Position numbers and translations under genes: made by a program. Of a stretch of DNA of 40,779 nt, positions 39,686-40,779 are shown in pieces. The notes below the pieces were generated by a model. That model saw only the letters and a program-made list of their open reading frames with translations, searched no databases and had not been told where the DNA came from. The stretch comes from Oscillospiraceae bacterium (GTDB taxonomy: Bacteria; Bacillota; Clostridia; Oscillospirales; Acutalibacteraceae): positions 1 through 40,779 of the forward strand of contig CACYCR010000009.1 of NCBI GenBank assembly GCA_902772935.1, in the 5' to 3' direction. How positions within the stretch are numbered: position 1 is the stretch's first letter; every line of letters starts with the position of its first letter.

Positions 39686-39714
39686 TTGAAAAAATGACAA
39701 ATCTGTGATAATAT
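39686..39714 (+). promoter_or_regulatory. Promoter of peptide gene 2
   Basis: TTGAAA at 39686-39691, a 17-bp spacer and TAATAT at 39709-39714. The -10 extends to TAATATAT, as at peptide gene 1. Confidence 0.6.
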
Positions 39715-39750
39715 ATCAATGGCAGATGAGGGAGTAACTTGTTACATACC

Positions 39751-39962
39751 TCGTTTGACTACTACGAAAGGAGAACGATACAATGTTTGATAAGATTAAG
39801 GAAATCATTGGCCAGATCAAAGATCTGTTCGCAACGATCGGTGAAACCGGTTTCTTCCAGGCGATCTTTGGTGCTCTCTCCAAGATCCTGAACCTTGAAA
39901 AAGAAGGCGAAGCTGCTGAGATCATCGACGATATCGCTGGCACCATCGAATAATTGATGGAA
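39751..39962 (+). repeat. Tandem duplication, copy 2 (peptide gene 2 unit)
   Basis: The second copy of the 39301-39512 segment. The first ten codons specify the same residues, and a 25-base block around the stop codon is identical in both copies. Confidence 0.85.
39783..39953 (+). CDS. Amphipathic 56-residue peptide 2 (paralogue of peptide 1)
   Basis: A 56-residue product, MFDKIKEIIGQIKDLFATI at the start and IAGTIE at the end. It differs from peptide 1 at nine positions (11, 18, 27, 37, 42, 44, 46, 48, 50), mostly on polar faces, while the hydrophobic I/L/F positions are kept. This supports conserved amphipathic helices. The RBS GAAAGGAG lies about 10 nt before the ATG. It has its own promoter and terminator, so it is not cotranscribed with peptide 1. 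No signal peptide, transporter or immunity gene is seen next to it. Confidence 0.78.
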   Translation: MFDKIKEIIGQIKDLFATIGETGFFQAIFGALSKILNLEKEGEAAEIIDDIAGTIE

Positions 39963-39967
39963 CTATC

Positions 39968-39985
39968 TAAGAATAGTTATTCTTA
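39968..39985. repeat. Short inverted repeat before the terminator of peptide gene 2
   Basis: TAAGAATA and TATTCTTA form 8-bp arms around GT, directly before the terminator stem. It may extend the 3' end structure. Copy 1 has no equivalent. Confidence 0.4.
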
Positions 39986-39988
39986 ACA

Positions 39989-40018
39989 CAAAGCCCCTGG
40001 TTTCGGCCGGGGGTTTTG
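39989..40018. terminator. Terminator after peptide gene 2
   Basis: AAAGCCCCTGG (39990-40000) pairs with CCGGGGGTTTT (40007-40017), with one G-U or mismatch position. The loop is TTTCGG. Confidence 0.8.
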
Positions 40019-40083
40019 TGCTGCAAATTGTGATAGACTTTTGTTGAAGTTTTGCAAACATTTTCGCAAAGCATGGAATAATC

Positions 40084-40133
40084 TGTGAAAACTATAAATT
40101 TTGCTTGAATTTTTCATTTAGGTGTGATACAAT
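40084..40133 (+). promoter_or_regulatory. Promoter of peptide genes 3-4, with upstream TGTGAA element
   Basis: TGTGAA at 40084-40089, then TTGAAT at 40105-40110 (within GCTTGAATTT), a 17-bp spacer and an extended -10, TGATACAAT, with TACAAT at 40128-40133. The TGTGAA to -35 distance (21 bp start to start) is identical to that at peptide gene 5. Confidence 0.65.
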
Positions 40134-40195
40134 GTAACCAATGAAGAAGGGCAAAACCCGTATTCAAAATCATTTTCTCGATGGAGGCGAATCCC

Positions 40196-40339
40196 ATGAG
40201 CATTGCAGGTTTCTTTAAACAGTTCATTCTCAGCATTCTGAAGATCATCAAGGCACTTGACAAGAGCGGCGAAATCAGCAAAGCCTTTGATTCTCTGGAA
40301 AAGGCGCTGGCCGACGACGAAGCTCCGGCAGAAGAATAA
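40196..40339 (+). CDS. Amphipathic 47-residue peptide 3
   Basis: A 47-residue product. MSIAGFFKQFILSILKIIKALDK (1-23) is a strongly hydrophobic amphipathic helix, and SGEISKAFDSLEKALADDEAPAEE is a short second helix with a very acidic tail. It has no signal peptide, Cys or Trp. The RBS GGAGG (40183-40187) lies 8 nt before the ATG. Its sequence differs from peptides 1-2 but the plan is the same: an N-terminal FF/I/L helix, a Gly/Ser break, a second helix and an acidic end. It is the first gene of a two-gene unit with peptide 4, 31 bp downstream, with no terminator between them. Confidence 0.75.
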   Translation: MSIAGFFKQFILSILKIIKALDKSGEISKAFDSLEKALADDEAPAEE

Positions 40340-40370
40340 GAGAACAATATTTATCAGGAGGTAACACATT

Positions 40371-40511
40371 ATGCAGGCAATTCGTGATTTCTTCAATGCA
40401 ATTTATCAAAGCATTCTCACCATCGTCGGTGCAGCCGGTAACAAGAACAGCAAAATCGGTGATATCGTGACGATCCTTCGTGACATGTTCTCCGGCGGTA
40501 AAGAAGAGTAA
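40371..40511 (+). CDS. Amphipathic 46-residue peptide 4 (most PSM-beta-like)
   Basis: A 46-residue product: MQAIRDFFNAIYQSILTIVGAAG (1-23), a polar turn NKNSKIG, and a second helix DIVTILRDMFSGGKEE. The layout of FNAI, a helix, an Asn/Gly/Ser/Lys turn and then IV-x-I recalls the staphylococcal beta phenol-soluble modulins, which are about 44 residues, leaderless and net acidic or neutral. I compared from memory, so this is a hint and not an alignment. The RBS AGGAGGT (40356-40362) lies 8 nt before the ATG. It is cotranscribed with peptide 3 and followed by a terminator. Confidence 0.75.
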   Translation: MQAIRDFFNAIYQSILTIVGAAGNKNSKIGDIVTILRDMFSGGKEE

Positions 40512-40521
40512 GTTTTTCAGA

Positions 40522-40549
40522 AAAAAGGAGCTGCGCGGCAGCTCTTTTT
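40522..40549. terminator. Terminator after peptide gene 4
   Basis: GAGCTGC (40528-40534) and GCAGCTC (40538-40544) pair perfectly around GCG. A6 precedes and a T run follows to about 40549. Confidence 0.88.
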
Positions 40550-40618
40550 CTTTTGGTACGCAGCGGCGTACAAAGTTGTCAGTGGTGTGTCACAGTTTTC
40601 ATAAAGCAGTGAAAAGAT

Positions 40619-40668
40619 TGTGAATTTTCTGAATAAGGCTTGAATTTATTCGCTTTTTATGCTACACT
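40619..40668 (+). promoter_or_regulatory. Promoter of peptide gene 5, with upstream TGTGAATT element
   Basis: TGTGAATT at 40619-40626, then TTGAAT at 40640-40645 (within GCTTGAATTT), a 17-bp spacer and TACACT at 40663-40668 with TG one base upstream. The layout is the same as at 40084-40133. Confidence 0.62.
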
Positions 40669-40714
40669 ATTTCCGGTATCAGAAGATGCCAAATTTTAAT
40701 ACGGAGGCAGCATT

Positions 40715-40779
40715 ATGGATAGCATCATTGCGGTATTCAATCAGATCCTTGATTTCTTCAAGAATAATGAATCCATCGC
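40715..40779 (+). CDS. Amphipathic peptide 5 (partial, cut by window edge)
   Basis: The open frame begins at ATG 40715 after GGAGG (40703-40707, 7-nt gap) and runs off the window. The visible part is MDSIIAVFNQILDFFKNNESI, again an amphipathic helix with an FF pair, without a signal peptide. The heptapeptide ILDFFKN is identical to residues in the tail of the secreted phosphatase at 2170-3225. The full length is unknown; by analogy it should be about 45-60 residues. The array may go on beyond the window. Confidence 0.68.
   Translation, partial: MDSIIAVFNQILDFFKNNESI

Noticed and set aside
39333-40511. Type I toxin genes (hydrophobic toxin plus antisense RNA)
   Set aside because: The peptides are acidic and amphipathic, not a single basic membrane helix, and no antisense promoter over the genes was found.
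1-40779. CRISPR arrays, tRNA/rRNA genes, IS elements, prophage genes
   Set aside because: Read for spaced direct repeats, tRNA TPsiC-like GGTTCGA blocks, transposase motifs and phage structural genes; none was found.

Overview
The window looks like chromosomal DNA from a Bacillota species of class Clostridia, probably a gut Oscillospirales/Ruminococcaceae-type organism. The reasons are strong AGGAGG ribosome binding sites, TTGACA-17-TATAAT promoters, a clostridial 2[4Fe-4S] ferredoxin, RqcH, RicT, an L10 leader, a zinc-ribbon L32, moderately high GC coding DNA with AT-rich spacers, and a mix of housekeeping genes with gut-type sugar genes. This is inference from gene content; no rRNA or other phylogenetic marker was compared. 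I see no tRNA, rRNA, IS element, prophage or CRISPR array.

Layout. 1-2100: the rplK-rplA-rplJ-rplL ribosomal cluster, with an internal promoter and L10 leader before rplJ. A terminator follows rplL, and rpoB is not next. 2106-6953: a secreted alkaline-phosphatase-fold protein with an amphipathic FF-rich tail, an ABC-F ATPase coupled to a zinc-ribbon membrane protein, a second zinc-ribbon membrane protein, and a DUF1858 protein. 7052-19208: a long co-directional housekeeping block (trmK, nif3-like, rqcH, dnaE, pfkA, radC, yceD/DUF177, rpmF, DUF512, der). 19294-21286: a candidate rod-shaped 6S-like RNA, then ricT and holB on the minus strand. 21435-26974: a cytoplasmic-looking GH89 alpha-N-acetylglucosaminidase, ferredoxin, glutamate dehydrogenase with a structured leader, and metA of the acetyl-CoA type (E111). 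27145-29907: rpsO-pnp with a long imperfect hairpin in the pnp leader. 29980-39000: an ECF S component, a GPH transporter coupled to a phosphoesterase, a secreted lipase-like hydrolase coupled to a Nudix enzyme, a nitroreductase/thiamine pyrophosphokinase pair, an ArsC-like/DUF896 pair, and an FAD oxidoreductase.

The most unusual part is 39150-40779. It is an array of five very small genes (46-56 codons, the last cut by the window edge) in four transcription units. Each unit has its own promoter and each gene a strong RBS; the three complete units end in intrinsic terminators. The products have no signal peptide, are predicted amphipathic helices rich in FF and I/L, and have acidic C-termini. 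Two are tandem duplicates offset by exactly 450 bp. Their size, charge, lack of leader and tandem arrangement resemble beta-type phenol-soluble modulins. One of them shares the heptapeptide ILDFFKN with the tail of the secreted phosphatase at the other end of the window. I propose these as an undescribed family of secreted or surface-active peptides with a shared promoter design; function is unproven.
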